From contig NZ_KE159568.1 in assembly GCF_000403845.2 (NCBI RefSeq), positions 1,068,796-1,132,795 on the forward strand: 64,000 bases of DNA, in the 5' to 3' direction. Below the pieces are notes generated by a model that worked only from the letters and a program-made list of their open reading frames with translations, did not search any database and had not been told where the DNA came from. Below are positions 9,225 to 16,905 of this stretch, piece by piece. Position numbers and translations under genes: made by a program. How positions within the stretch are numbered: the first letter of the stretch is position 1; every line of letters begins with the position of its first letter. This stretch comes from Eubacterium sp. 14-2 (GTDB lineage: Bacteria > Bacillota > Clostridia > Lachnospirales > Lachnospiraceae).

Positions 9225-9650
9225 TCAAATCTCCTCTTTCAACCACTCTGCAATAGCTTTCAATATTTTTTCAAATTCATTTAAAGAATCTGTTTCTCCC
9301 TTTTTTTGCTCTATGCAATACCTGCAAACCTGATGAAAATTTTCCGCTGTCACAACTTCATTATATTCTGTTTTAAACTCTTTGAACTGATAAACTTTAG
9401 CATGTTTTACTGCTTTAAGCAATAATCTGAAATCATGCGTCCCAAGAACTTTCTCCAGGTCTGTATCTGCCTGTGACGTTCTGTAAATATTATTATCCTG
9501 CATAATCTTGCATTTTAACCCGCACTCAACACAATAACACAAAAGAAGCCTGCGACTGATATCACTTCCATTTTTCCAGTTATCATAAGTATGGGCATGT
9601 TTCTGAAATGCACACTTGTAATTTTTTCTGTCTGCTCGTGTTTTTGCCAT
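9225..9650 (-). CDS. HEPN-like small helical protein, partner of the two-P-loop ATPase
   Basis: Protein of 141 residues. The segment SRRLLLCYCVECGLKCKIM followed by THDFRLLLKAV resembles the first helices of HEPN-family proteins (S-R-x-L-x-x-Y-x-V-E-x-x-L-K then HD-x-x-x-LL). I see no clear R-x4-6-H catalytic motif, so RNase activity cannot be claimed. There are five cysteines in the first half. The start at 9650 has AGGAG six bases upstream; an ATG at 9683 lacks a ribosome site. It is the first gene of a two-gene operon with the ATPase, under a promoter covered by an inverted repeat. Probable roles are effector or adaptor to the ATPase; the HEPN assignment is moderate. Confidence 0.6.
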   Translation of the reverse strand: MAKTRADRKNYKCAFQKHAHTYDNWKNGSDISRRLLLCYCVECGLKCKIMQDNNIYRTSQADTDLEKVLGTHDFRLLLKAVKHAKVYQFKEFKTEYNEVVTAENFHQVCRYCIEQKKGETDSLNEFEKILKAIAEWLKEEI

Positions 9651-9731
9651 TTTATCTCCTGATTTTTGTATAAAATTATTCATTCCATAATCACTTCGTA
9701 ATAAAATATGGAAACCTGTGCCCTTTTAAGC

Positions 9732-9757
9732 GGTATAATATCTGTCCACATTATACC
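9732..9757. promoter_or_regulatory. Inverted repeat over the -10 of the HEPN-like/ATPase operon
   Basis: GGTATAAT (9732-9739) and ATTATACC (9750-9757) are perfect eight-base arms separated by 10 bases. The right arm contains the -10 box of the minus-strand promoter and the left arm lies just past the start point, a typical repressor-site geometry. Confidence 0.5.
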
Positions 9758-9779
9758 ATTTCATTAACTTTTCTATCAA
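9750..9779 (-). promoter_or_regulatory. Sigma-A promoter of the HEPN-like/ATPase operon
   Basis: Minus-strand TTGATA, 18 bases, TATAAT, leaving a leader of about 95 bases. Confidence 0.55.
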
Positions 9780-9783
9780 GTTA

Positions 9784-9812
9784 TTTACAAATCCTCTTTT
9801 GTTCATTATAAT
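9784..9812 (+). promoter_or_regulatory. Sigma-A promoter of the MocR-type regulator
   Basis: TTTACA, 17 bases, TATAAT, about 60 bases before the ATG at 9877 and back to back with the promoter of the HEPN-like operon. Confidence 0.55.
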
Positions 9813-9876
9813 ATTGGCAATACTGAAAAACTGATTTATAAGAGTTTTAAAACAGCCAGACTGGAGGCTTCCTCAT

Positions 9877-11286
9877 ATGCTTACCTATTCTTTTTCTGAT
9901 ATTGGCCCGGACAGCCTGTACGAATATTTGTATAAATGTATTAAAAATGATATTCTGAACGGAGTCCTGGCCCCCAATGACCGTCTCCCCTCAAAACGGA
10001 GTTTTGCCGGACATCTGAATGTCAGCACCATCACCATTGAAAATGCTTACGCCCAGCTTCTGGCAGAGGGCTATATTTATTCCATTCCCAAAAAAGGGTA
10101 TTATGCTGCAGATATTTCTGCGGGCCCGGTTTCCGCACCTCAGCTCCCTGTCCGGGAACCCGTGCCGGAACAGCCGGAAGATGTTTATTTTGCGGATTTT
10201 ACCAGCAGCCAGACCCATCCGGACACTTTTCCCTTTTCCATATGGGCAAAGCTGCTTCGGGAGGTTATCGGCAGCTTAAGTTCTGAACTGATGAAAAATC
10301 CCCCCGGCGGCGGTATTTTTCCTCTGCGGCAGGCCATAGCCGCCCATCTGAAAGATTTTCGCGGCATGTCTGTGCAGCCGGAACAGATTATTGTGGGAGC
10401 CGGCACGGAATACCTTTACGGCCTGCTGATTCAGCTGCTGGGCCGTGAAAAAATCTATGGAGTGGAAGAGCCCGGCTATCAGAAAATTTCTGCCATCTAC
10501 AAAAGCAACCAGGTCACCTGCCGCCACATTCCCATGGACCGCCAGGGAATCTGTATTCACAATCTGGAAGAACTGAGAGCAGATATTGTACATATTTCTC
10601 CTTCCCACCATTTTCCCACGGGAATTGTAACCCCTGTGGGCCGCAGATATGAGCTGCTGGGCTGGGCTTCCGGTTCTGACTCCCGGTATATTATTGAAGA
10701 TGATTATGACTGCGAATTTCGTTTTATGGGAAAGCCCATTCCTTCCCTCCAGAGTATAGATGTGATGGAAAAAGTCATTTATATGAACACCTTTACCAGG
10801 GCTCTGGCCTCCACTGTCCGAATCAGCTACATGGTACTGCCCCATCATCTGATGGAGCGTTTCCGCAGAACCATGGGATTTTATTCCTGTACGGTATCTA
10901 ATTTTGAACAGTACACCCTGACCCGTTTTCTGCAGGACGGACATTTTGAGCGGCACATTAATCGTATGCGGAATTTTTACCACGGTCAGCGGGATTTACT
11001 TTTGAAAGGTTTAAAAAACAGCCCCCTCTCCCCCCATATTACCATTACGGAAGAAGACGCAGGGCTGCATTTTCTGATGTATGTCGATACCTCTGTTCCC
11101 GATGAAATCATTCTCCAACGGGCAAAATCACTGGGGCTGGGCATGGCTTCTCTGTCCCGGTATTATGCACAGGAATGTCCCTCTGTGGAACACACTTTTA
11201 TTATGAACTATTCCGCCATTTCCCCGGAACACATGGAAGAAGCCATTTCACGTCTCTGTCAGGTGTTTGGATTCCCAATAGCATGA
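9877..11286 (+). CDS. MocR/PdxR-type regulator (GntR winged helix plus aminotransferase-like domain)
   Basis: 469 residues: an N-terminal GntR winged helix (~10-75, with NDRLPSKRSFAGHLNVS) and a C-terminal fold-type I aminotransferase-like domain (~110-465). The aspartate region is visible as IIEDDYDCEFRF. At the place of the usual PLP-binding lysine, in the family pattern TFSK-x-L-x-P, this protein reads NTFTRALAST, so the lysine appears to be an arginine. If so, it would not form the normal PLP aldimine. The start has GGAGG nine bases upstream. It diverges from the HEPN-like/ATPase operon and could regulate it, but this is only positional. The 3' end overlaps the end of the converging DUF1015 gene by 28 bases. 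Confidence 0.87.
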   Translation: MLTYSFSDIGPDSLYEYLYKCIKNDILNGVLAPNDRLPSKRSFAGHLNVSTITIENAYAQLLAEGYIYSIPKKGYYAADISAGPVSAPQLPVREPVPEQPEDVYFADFTSSQTHPDTFPFSIWAKLLREVIGSLSSELMKNPPGGGIFPLRQAIAAHLKDFRGMSVQPEQIIVGAGTEYLYGLLIQLLGREKIYGVEEPGYQKISAIYKSNQVTCRHIPMDRQGICIHNLEELRADIVHISPSHHFPTGIVTPVGRRYELLGWASGSDSRYIIEDDYDCEFRFMGKPIPSLQSIDVMEKVIYMNTFTRALASTVRISYMVLPHHLMERFRRTMGFYSCTVSNFEQYTLTRFLQDGHFERHINRMRNFYHGQRDLLLKGLKNSPLSPHITITEEDAGLHFLMYVDTSVPDEIILQRAKSLGLGMASLSRYYAQECPSVEHTFIMNYSAISPEHMEEAISRLCQVFGFPIA

Positions 11287-12509
11287 ATGAACAGGCCGCT
11301 GCGCAGTTTCGGTTCAAACCAGGTGGATTTGGGGGGCATCAAAAGCCCTGCGTCTGCCACTGCAAACAGCTCCTGAATGGAAGTGGGAAACATGGCAAAA
11401 GCTGCCACACAGTCTGTTTTGCACCGCTCTTCCAGCCCTTCCAGTCCACGGATTCCTCCCACAAAGTCAATCCGATTGTCAGTTTTCGGGTCTTTAATCC
11501 CAAGAACAGGAGCCAGAAGACGGTTCTGCAGTACCGACACATCCAGCCCTTCCACCGGATCGTCCGGAATATCTTCCGGCTTCATGGCGCACCGATACCA
11601 GGCGCCCTTCAGATACATGGAAAATCTGCCCTTCTGCTCTGGCTTTGCTCCTGCCGCATCCGTTTTTTCTACCTGAAAAATTTCTGATACTTTTTCCAGA
11701 AATGCTTCTTCTGTCAGCCCGTTCAAATCCTTCACCACACGGTTATAGTCCATAATCATAAGCTGTTCGTCGGGAAACAGCACCGACAGAAAATAGTTGA
11801 ATTCTTCTTCTCCGGTATAGCCGGGATGCTCTTTTCTACGCATCTGCCCTACCCGCACTGCCGAAGCAGCCCGGTGATGTCCGTCCGCAATATAGATTTC
11901 TCCGATTCCTGCAAAGGCTTTTTCCACCGTTTCAATCTGGTTCTCCTGGGAAATCACCCATACCTGATGACGGATTCCGTCTTCCGCTGTGAAATCATAG
12001 AGTGCCTCTTCTTTTTTTACTTTCTCCACCACTTCATTTATCATTGGACTGGAGCGGTAAGCCAGAAAAATCGGCCCGGTCTGGGCATTGCAGATACTCA
12101 CATGATTAATTCTGTCCTTTTCCTTTTCCGCTCTGGTATTTTCATGCTTTTTTATCACGCCTTTTTCGTAGTCGTCAATGGAAGCACAGGCTGCAATTCC
12201 GGTCTGGCTCCTGCCGTTCATGGTCAGCTCGTATATATAATAACATCTTTTTTCTTCTGTTACAAAGGAACCGTTTTTTACCATCTCCCACAGAGTATCG
12301 TGGGCTTTCCGGTATACCTGGGAATCGTAAGTATCTACGGTATCCGCAAGCTGAGTTTCTGCCCGGTCTATTTTCAGAAAACTTTCCGGATGTTTCAACA
12401 CTTCCTCTTTCGCTTCTCTCCGATTGTACACATCATAGGGAAGTGCCGCTATTTCGGCTGCTTTTTCCCTGGCTGGTCTGATTGCACAAAAAGGTCTGAT
12501 TACTGCCAT
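11259..12509 (-). CDS. DUF1015 family protein
   Basis: 416-residue cytosolic protein of the DUF1015 (COG4198) family. The hallmark N-terminus is present (VIRPFCAIRP, ALPYDVYNRREA), then FLKIDRAE, KHENTRAEKEKDR and the conserved IADGHHRAASA. The biochemical role is not settled to my knowledge; the family is often found near serine biosynthesis genes in clostridia (from memory, not seen here). The start at 12509 has GAGG nine bases upstream; an in-frame ATG at 12554 would overlap nth. It follows nth by 23 bases and is probably in the same operon. The 3' end overlaps that of the converging MocR-type gene. Confidence 0.85.
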   Translation of the reverse strand: MAVIRPFCAIRPAREKAAEIAALPYDVYNRREAKEEVLKHPESFLKIDRAETQLADTVDTYDSQVYRKAHDTLWEMVKNGSFVTEEKRCYYIYELTMNGRSQTGIAACASIDDYEKGVIKKHENTRAEKEKDRINHVSICNAQTGPIFLAYRSSPMINEVVEKVKKEEALYDFTAEDGIRHQVWVISQENQIETVEKAFAGIGEIYIADGHHRAASAVRVGQMRRKEHPGYTGEEEFNYFLSVLFPDEQLMIMDYNRVVKDLNGLTEEAFLEKVSEIFQVEKTDAAGAKPEQKGRFSMYLKGAWYRCAMKPEDIPDDPVEGLDVSVLQNRLLAPVLGIKDPKTDNRIDFVGGIRGLEGLEERCKTDCVAAFAMFPTSIQELFAVADAGLLMPPKSTWFEPKLRSGLFIHAIGNPNT

Positions 12510-12532
12510 CTGTATTTCCTCACTTTCTCTGT

Positions 12533-13168
12533 TTATACACCATTTCGGGCGCACAGGTCACTGACACAACATGCTTCACAGCGGGGACTGGTCCGCGCAG
12601 TACACACATCTCTGCCATGATACACCAGTCTGTGGCAGAAGCCGCTGCCTTCCTCCGGCGGTATCAGCTTCCACAGGGCCATCTCCACTTTTTCAGGTTC
12701 TTTGATATTATCCACCAGTCCCATACGGTTTACCAGACGGATACAGTGGGTATCTGTAACAATGGCAGGTTTCCCAAACACGTCTCCCATAATCAGATTG
12801 GCGCTTTTTCTTCCCACACCGGGCAGTTTCAGCAGTTCCTGGAAATCATCAGGAACTTTTCCTTCGTAGTTCTCCTGAATCATTTTCATACAGCCGCTGA
12901 TATCCCTGGCTTTGCTTCGTCCCAGCCCGCATGGCCTGACAATCGCCTCGATGTCTTCCACCGGCGCTTCTGCCAGCGATGCGATATCCGGATATTTTGC
13001 ATAAAGATCCTGTACCACCACATTTACTCTGGCATCCGTGCACTGAGCCGCCAGGCGAACGCTGACCAGCAGTTTCCATGCCTGATTATAATCCAGGGTA
13101 CAACCTGCGTCCGGATACTCCTGCCTCAAACGTTCTATAAATTCAAGCGCCAGTTTTTCTTTTGTCAT
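12533..13168 (-). CDS. nth: Endonuclease III (base-excision DNA glycosylase/AP lyase)
   Basis: 211-residue bifunctional glycosylase that removes oxidised pyrimidines and nicks AP sites. The helix-hairpin-helix LPGVGRKSAN contains the catalytic lysine, and TDTHC contains the catalytic aspartate. The C-terminal 4Fe-4S loop has four cysteines in order, but the first gap is seven residues (CTARTSPRC) rather than the six known from E. coli Nth; the rest (x2, x5) is standard. The ribosome site GGAGGAGAGGG precedes the ATG. It is the first gene of a likely operon with the DUF1015 gene. Confidence 0.95.
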   Translation of the reverse strand: MTKEKLALEFIERLRQEYPDAGCTLDYNQAWKLLVSVRLAAQCTDARVNVVVQDLYAKYPDIASLAEAPVEDIEAIVRPCGLGRSKARDISGCMKMIQENYEGKVPDDFQELLKLPGVGRKSANLIMGDVFGKPAIVTDTHCIRLVNRMGLVDNIKEPEKVEMALWKLIPPEEGSGFCHRLVYHGRDVCTARTSPRCEACCVSDLCARNGV

Positions 13169-13212
13169 TTCCCTCTCCTCCTGACAGAAACATTTTCCTT
13201 TTGTATACTGTC

Positions 13213-13992
13213 CTATTCCATCTCATACTCCATTATGGCGCCTGTAGATGCGTTTACCTTACCGCTGTATTCTTTTCCTCCTGCATAAAATTCAATCTCA
13301 TACTCTGTCACGCCGTCGTCCTGCTCCATCTCGACTTTTGTATAAGTCACCTGCTCCGGGGTGAATCCCCCATGTTTTAACAGGGCCTCTTTTGCTTCTT
13401 CCACAGAAATAATTCCCTGTCCCTGGAGATTTTCCGAAAGCTGTTCCACCGGCTCCTGAGAACTGCTAAGTACTGCCCCATCCTCAGCACTGATTTCATA
13501 TTCGTATCTGATACCGCCGGCCACAAATTCAATTTCGTACTCTGTTACACCATCGTCATAGTCCAGTTCTTCTTTGATAATCACAGCTTCCTCCCCGGTC
13601 ACCCCGGCATGTTCCAGGGCTGCCTCCCTGGCTTCCTCCTGACTGAGCTTCGGCTGATTTACCGTTCCTGTCTGATTTCCGTTCTGAGCTGTCTGTCCTG
13701 CTGTCTGCTGATCTGCCGGCGGCTGGCTGTTGTCTGATGACTGTTTCTCTTTCTGTTTACTTTCTGGCAACTCTTCATTCTTCTGCTGGCTGTCTGATAA
13801 CTCTCCGTCTTTCTGCTGGCTGTCTGGGGACTGTCCATCCTGCCCCTGCCCGGACGCACTTTCCTGTGAAGGGCTGTCTTTTCGTATATCCTGATTTCCA
13901 CATCCGGTTACTGCCAGCAGAACCATGGCCAGTATTAAGCAAACTCCGGTTCTGCGGAATATTTTTCTTTTGTGACAAATGATCTTTTTCAT
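13213..13992 (-). CDS. Lipoprotein with two PepSY-like domains
   Basis: 259 residues. The N-terminus is a lipoprotein signal: basic start, hydrophobic stretch, lipobox AVTGC near residue 31. A low-complexity linker (~35-115), rich in Q, S, D and K, contains three tandem copies of an ~11-residue unit around DSQQK/ESKQK. Two PepSY-like repeats follow (~118-175 and ~195-258), each with EAREAALEHAG/EAKEALLKHGG and DDGVTEYEIEF. It is expected on the outer face of the membrane; PepSY domains are often linked to protease inhibition or metal/heme environments, but no specific role is shown. It lies directly upstream of nth on the same strand. Confidence 0.88.
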   Translation of the reverse strand: MKKIICHKRKIFRRTGVCLILAMVLLAVTGCGNQDIRKDSPSQESASGQGQDGQSPDSQQKDGELSDSQQKNEELPESKQKEKQSSDNSQPPADQQTAGQTAQNGNQTGTVNQPKLSQEEAREAALEHAGVTGEEAVIIKEELDYDDGVTEYEIEFVAGGIRYEYEISAEDGAVLSSSQEPVEQLSENLQGQGIISVEEAKEALLKHGGFTPEQVTYTKVEMEQDDGVTEYEIEFYAGGKEYSGKVNASTGAIMEYEME

Positions 13993-14061
13993 ATCTCTGT
14001 TTCCTTTCTGTGAATTTTACAGATAACGGTTAAAACCGCATCAGCTGCCCTTCTATTGTAC

Positions 14062-14108
14062 AAAAAAAATCCTGTCTGGTAAAGAGAAATTATTCCGGAC
14101 AGGATTTT
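14062..14108 (-). terminator. Intrinsic terminator upstream of the PepSY lipoprotein gene
   Basis: A 14-base-pair stem (14066-14079 with 14095-14108, one G-T pair) is followed on the minus strand by eight T. It would stop leftward transcripts that pass the 14299-14344 hairpin before the lipoprotein promoter region. Confidence 0.7.
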
Positions 14109-14224
14109 AAATTATTTTTACCCATATGCAGTTGTCGGAACTTTTTATAATGGAACCCTCCTGCAAAATTTTCTCTGCTTTGAATGGCCGGGTATTAAGG
14201 ATAAAATTTTTGCATAGAAGCATA

Positions 14225-14253
14225 TTGAAAAACATTTTTGCATATGCTATAAT
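14225..14253 (+). promoter_or_regulatory. Near-consensus promoter for a short rightward RNA
   Basis: TTGAAA, 17 bases, TATAAT on the plus strand with no sizeable plus-strand gene downstream. Transcription would start near 14260 and reach the bidirectional terminator at 14299-14344. Confidence 0.6.
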
Positions 14254-14259
14254 GCCAAC

Positions 14260-14344
14260 AGGCAAAAAGAAATGAAAAGTCCACGTTGACAAAAGAACGA
14301 ATCCCTAAACTGTATGGCAGTACGGTTTAGGGATTCTTCTTTAC
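14260..14344 (+). ncRNA. Candidate short antisense RNA (type I antitoxin-like)
   Basis: Inferred from a strong promoter at 14225-14253 and a terminator at 14299-14344, giving an RNA of about 80 bases. It converges on the mRNA of the 30-residue membrane peptide encoded at 14372-14464 and shares its terminator. That is the arrangement of par/Fst-type toxin-antitoxin loci. It contains no convincing ORF (only a five-codon ATG frame). Confidence 0.35.
14299..14344. terminator. Bidirectional terminator between the short RNA and the small membrane peptide
   Basis: A 12-base-pair perfect stem (14299-14310 with 14325-14336) extends by four more pairs around a six-base loop. TTCTTTACTTTT follows on the plus strand and GTTCTTTTG on the minus strand. 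Confidence 0.7.
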
Positions 14345-14371
14345 TTTTATACTGGCAAAGCACCCAGCAGG

Positions 14372-14464
14372 TTATTTGTTGCTCCTGTCATCGCCGTCTA
14401 ACCATTTAATGATGCAGTGGCAAGCTACACCAGCCGCAACAGCGATAAAAAAAGATATGAACAT
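14372..14464 (-). CDS. 30-residue membrane peptide, candidate type I toxin
   Basis: Thirty-residue ORF: a hydrophobic stretch (MFISFFIAVAAGVA), then CHCIIKWLDGDD and a polar tail. Short peptides with one membrane helix and a C-HxIIKWLDG-type segment recur in Firmicutes genomes as toxin-like peptides (from memory). The ATG lies three bases after the mcrC stop; a TTG directly before it is an alternative. The ribosome site is weak, so coupling to mcrC translation is possible. I found no clear separate promoter. The bidirectional terminator and the convergent short RNA downstream resemble Fst/par systems. It could instead be just a third, accessory gene of the McrBC operon. Confidence 0.5.
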   Translation of the reverse strand: MFISFFIAVAAGVACHCIIKWLDGDDRSNK

Positions 14465-14467
14465 CAA

Positions 14468-15838
14468 TCATTCCAGCACTCGCCACAGAATCCCCCGCAG
14501 CAGTTCCCTGGTTTCTCCTTCATTCTCCCCGAAGGCAAAAGGCACTTTCAATATTTCCAGCGGAATGCAGGACGAATCTTTGTCCGTTCCCAGGTGAATA
14601 TCAAAACGCACCTCCATGGTTTCCGGCTCCTCATCACGATGAAGGGGATAGAGCAGATACAGTTTCCTGGCACCTCGTTTTGCGGCATAGACGGCCATCT
14701 GTTTTATATCATTATCGCTCACCTTTAATTTCCGGTTCTCCTTCACCTTCCGGAACCGGTCAATTTCCTTGTATTTTGCATCCAGCACCACAATTCCCCG
14801 GTCAGATTCAATCAGAATATCTTCCCGCAGCCGGAAAATATCTCCCAGATTTTCCCCGTCCACCACCAGGCTGGCCAGGTACTGATCCCCGGTCTGGGTT
14901 CTCACCTGCGCTGTTCCCTGAAACATTTCCTTTATAAAACCGCTCAGAAATCCTTCAAACAGCAGTTCCGCCGGAAACAGAAAGCAAAAGGTATCTGCCA
15001 CCCCAGTCTGGCAGGAAGCAGACTGATTCAGCAGGAACATTTTGCTCATACTCAGAATGATCCGGTAATGGGAGTGAAGAAGATTCAGGTGCACTCCATC
15101 GCAGTCACCAGGCCGGCAGACCTGGCTGGTCACATCCCCCAGTTTCATAAGAATATTCTGCAGAATCTGTTTCGTCCCGTCCTGACCGGTCAGATTCAGC
15201 AGGAGCTGGCAGGTACACTTTACAATCCGGTTCATCTGATTGTCAAATACAAATCCAGAATATGTATAATTCAGATGATGAGGCTGTCCGGCAGCATAAT
15301 TCCCGGCATAATTATTAAAATTAATTCTTCCTTTTATAAATGTTCCGGTTTCTGCAATTTCCTCATACTGGTAATACCGCTGCCGGTCCACTGCCGCCTT
15401 TACATAGTGGACATAAACGGTGATAAACAGTTCCAGAAGATTTTCCGTATGTGACAGCTGACTCTTTACAGAGATAAAAGGAAAATGCAGTCTGTCACAG
15501 TAGCCAAGCCAGTAAACCAGATTCTTTATCAAATCGTCCGGCATCAGCCTGTCCCCATCAGAATCGTCCTCATCTTCTTTAAAGATTTTAGGAAAAATAT
15601 TGAGCTGCCCGCCTCGAAATAAAATGGTGCCGATATAATTCTGAAGTTTAATTCCGTCTTTTTTATCAAAATCAATAAACTGCTGCCGGCTGGTCACCTG
15701 CCCATCCCTGTAAAAGACAGCCCGCTGCCGCCAGTTTTCCTGCAGAAACTGCTCCAGCTCTGCCAGCGCCCCTGGTTCCTGCCAGGCTTTTGGCAGGCGC
15801 TCTGTTTTCAGTTTCATAAATTCAAAACCATTTGTCAT
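14468..15838 (-). CDS. mcrC: McrC-like subunit of McrBC-type restriction system
   Basis: 456-residue McrC-family protein. The N-terminal part has the LQNYIGTILFRGGQLNIFPKI block. The C-terminal PD-(D/E)XK-like nuclease region reads DILIESDRGIVVLDAKYKEIDRF, with the D and D-x-K spaced as in McrC. McrC supplies the nuclease and stimulates McrB GTP hydrolysis, cutting modified DNA between distant recognition sites. The start overlaps the mcrB stop by four bases. The whole operon runs leftward: third gene, mcrB, mcrC, then the small membrane peptide. Confidence 0.9.
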   Translation of the reverse strand: MTNGFEFMKLKTERLPKAWQEPGALAELEQFLQENWRQRAVFYRDGQVTSRQQFIDFDKKDGIKLQNYIGTILFRGGQLNIFPKIFKEDEDDSDGDRLMPDDLIKNLVYWLGYCDRLHFPFISVKSQLSHTENLLELFITVYVHYVKAAVDRQRYYQYEEIAETGTFIKGRINFNNYAGNYAAGQPHHLNYTYSGFVFDNQMNRIVKCTCQLLLNLTGQDGTKQILQNILMKLGDVTSQVCRPGDCDGVHLNLLHSHYRIILSMSKMFLLNQSASCQTGVADTFCFLFPAELLFEGFLSGFIKEMFQGTAQVRTQTGDQYLASLVVDGENLGDIFRLREDILIESDRGIVVLDAKYKEIDRFRKVKENRKLKVSDNDIKQMAVYAAKRGARKLYLLYPLHRDEEPETMEVRFDIHLGTDKDSSCIPLEILKVPFAFGENEGETRELLRGILWRVLE

Positions 15839-16905
15839 TGGCTGCCCTTCTCTTTTACCCGAACCCTCCGGTTTCCTGTACCATCCGTTTCAAAATTGCT
15901 GTCTGAAATACATTCCAGCGCCTTTTTTACCTTTGCTTCCTCATCATAAAAATACTCATACAGCAGAGGGATTATATTCCGGTTCATAATATTTCCCAGA
16001 TCTTTTTCCCGTTTTCCGATAAAAAAGGAATGTCCCACCAGCAAATCCGTACTCCGCAGTTCCCGCCGCAGATACCTGTTCAGTCTGACCATCACATCCC
16101 TGAGCACGGCATCTCCAATCAGTTCCGGCCTGGGAGCCAGTTCCACAAAATCAAATCTTCTGCGCAATGCGGCGTCAATCAGTGAAATGGATTTATCTGC
16201 CGAATTCATGGTGCCAATCACATACAGATTGTTCGGAATGGCAAATAACTCTCCCAGCGGCAGCGTAACTGCAAGCTGGTTCTGTTCTCCCCAGCGTTTA
16301 TCTTCTTCCAGCAGTGTAATCAGTTCTCCGAAAATTCTGGAAATATTTCCTCTGTTAATCTCATCAATAACAATCACATAACTGTTCTCCATATCTTTCC
16401 GGGCAGCATCGGCCATCTTCTTGAAAATACCGTCTGCTACCTGAAATGATACTGTCTCCCCGGAAGTCCCAGGGCGGATACCCTGAATAAATTCCTCATA
16501 TCCGTAGCTCTGATGAAACGTAGTAAAAACGATCTGACCGGAAGCCCTGTATGATTCCCAGGTTTCCATTTGGACAGTCCGTTCATGATTCGTAAGCGGC
16601 GCTTCCGAAACAGCTCTGTTTTCCAGAATGGCAAGGGCATATTCCACCGCACTGTAGGTTTTGCCCGTTCCCGGCGCCCCGTAAAGAATCTGGTTCAGAG
16701 GATGCAGCGTCTGCTGCCTGGGTTTCCGGGCTGGCAGCCCGCCGGAAGCCAGTTCTGGCATAACCGCTCTTTCTTCGGATTTCTGTTGAGGGCTGTGTGC
16801 AGCCCCTTCATACAGATTCCTTTCTTCCATAATCTTCCTCAGTCTGGCGTCAATCCGGGCATCAATCATTTTTTCCGCTTCCTGGGACACATGCTCACCT
16901 CTCAT
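15835..16905 (-). CDS. mcrB: McrB-like AAA+ GTPase of McrBC-type restriction system
   Basis: AAA+ motor of the McrB family, ~356 residues. Walker A is GAPGTGKT (about residues 76-83), Walker B is VIVIDEINRGNISRIFGEL, the signature MNSADKSISLIDAALRRRF follows. The N-terminal ~70 residues are short and charged and there is no DNA-recognition domain, unlike E. coli McrB. The start is uncertain: ATG at 16905 has no ribosome site, while a GTG at 16890 has AGAGGTGA upstream. Both overlap or abut the end of the preceding gene, which indicates coupling. Target recognition may come from that upstream gene. Confidence 0.9.
   Translation of the reverse strand: MRGEHVSQEAEKMIDARIDARLRKIMEERNLYEGAAHSPQQKSEERAVMPELASGGLPARKPRQQTLHPLNQILYGAPGTGKTYSAVEYALAILENRAVSEAPLTNHERTVQMETWESYRASGQIVFTTFHQSYGYEEFIQGIRPGTSGETVSFQVADGIFKKMADAARKDMENSYVIVIDEINRGNISRIFGELITLLEEDKRWGEQNQLAVTLPLGELFAIPNNLYVIGTMNSADKSISLIDAALRRRFDFVELAPRPELIGDAVLRDVMVRLNRYLRRELRSTDLLVGHSFFIGKREKDLGNIMNRNIIPLLYEYFYDEEAKVKKALECISDSNFETDGTGNRRVRVKEKGSQ

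Noticed and set aside
11826-12620. 264-codon plus-strand ORF
   Set aside because: Lies wholly opposite the DUF1015 gene and the nth end; no ribosome site and shadow-like composition.
14107-14292. 61-codon minus-strand ORF between two terminators
   Set aside because: Starts with TTG, has no ribosome site and begins in the tail of the upstream terminator hairpin; composition looks non-coding.
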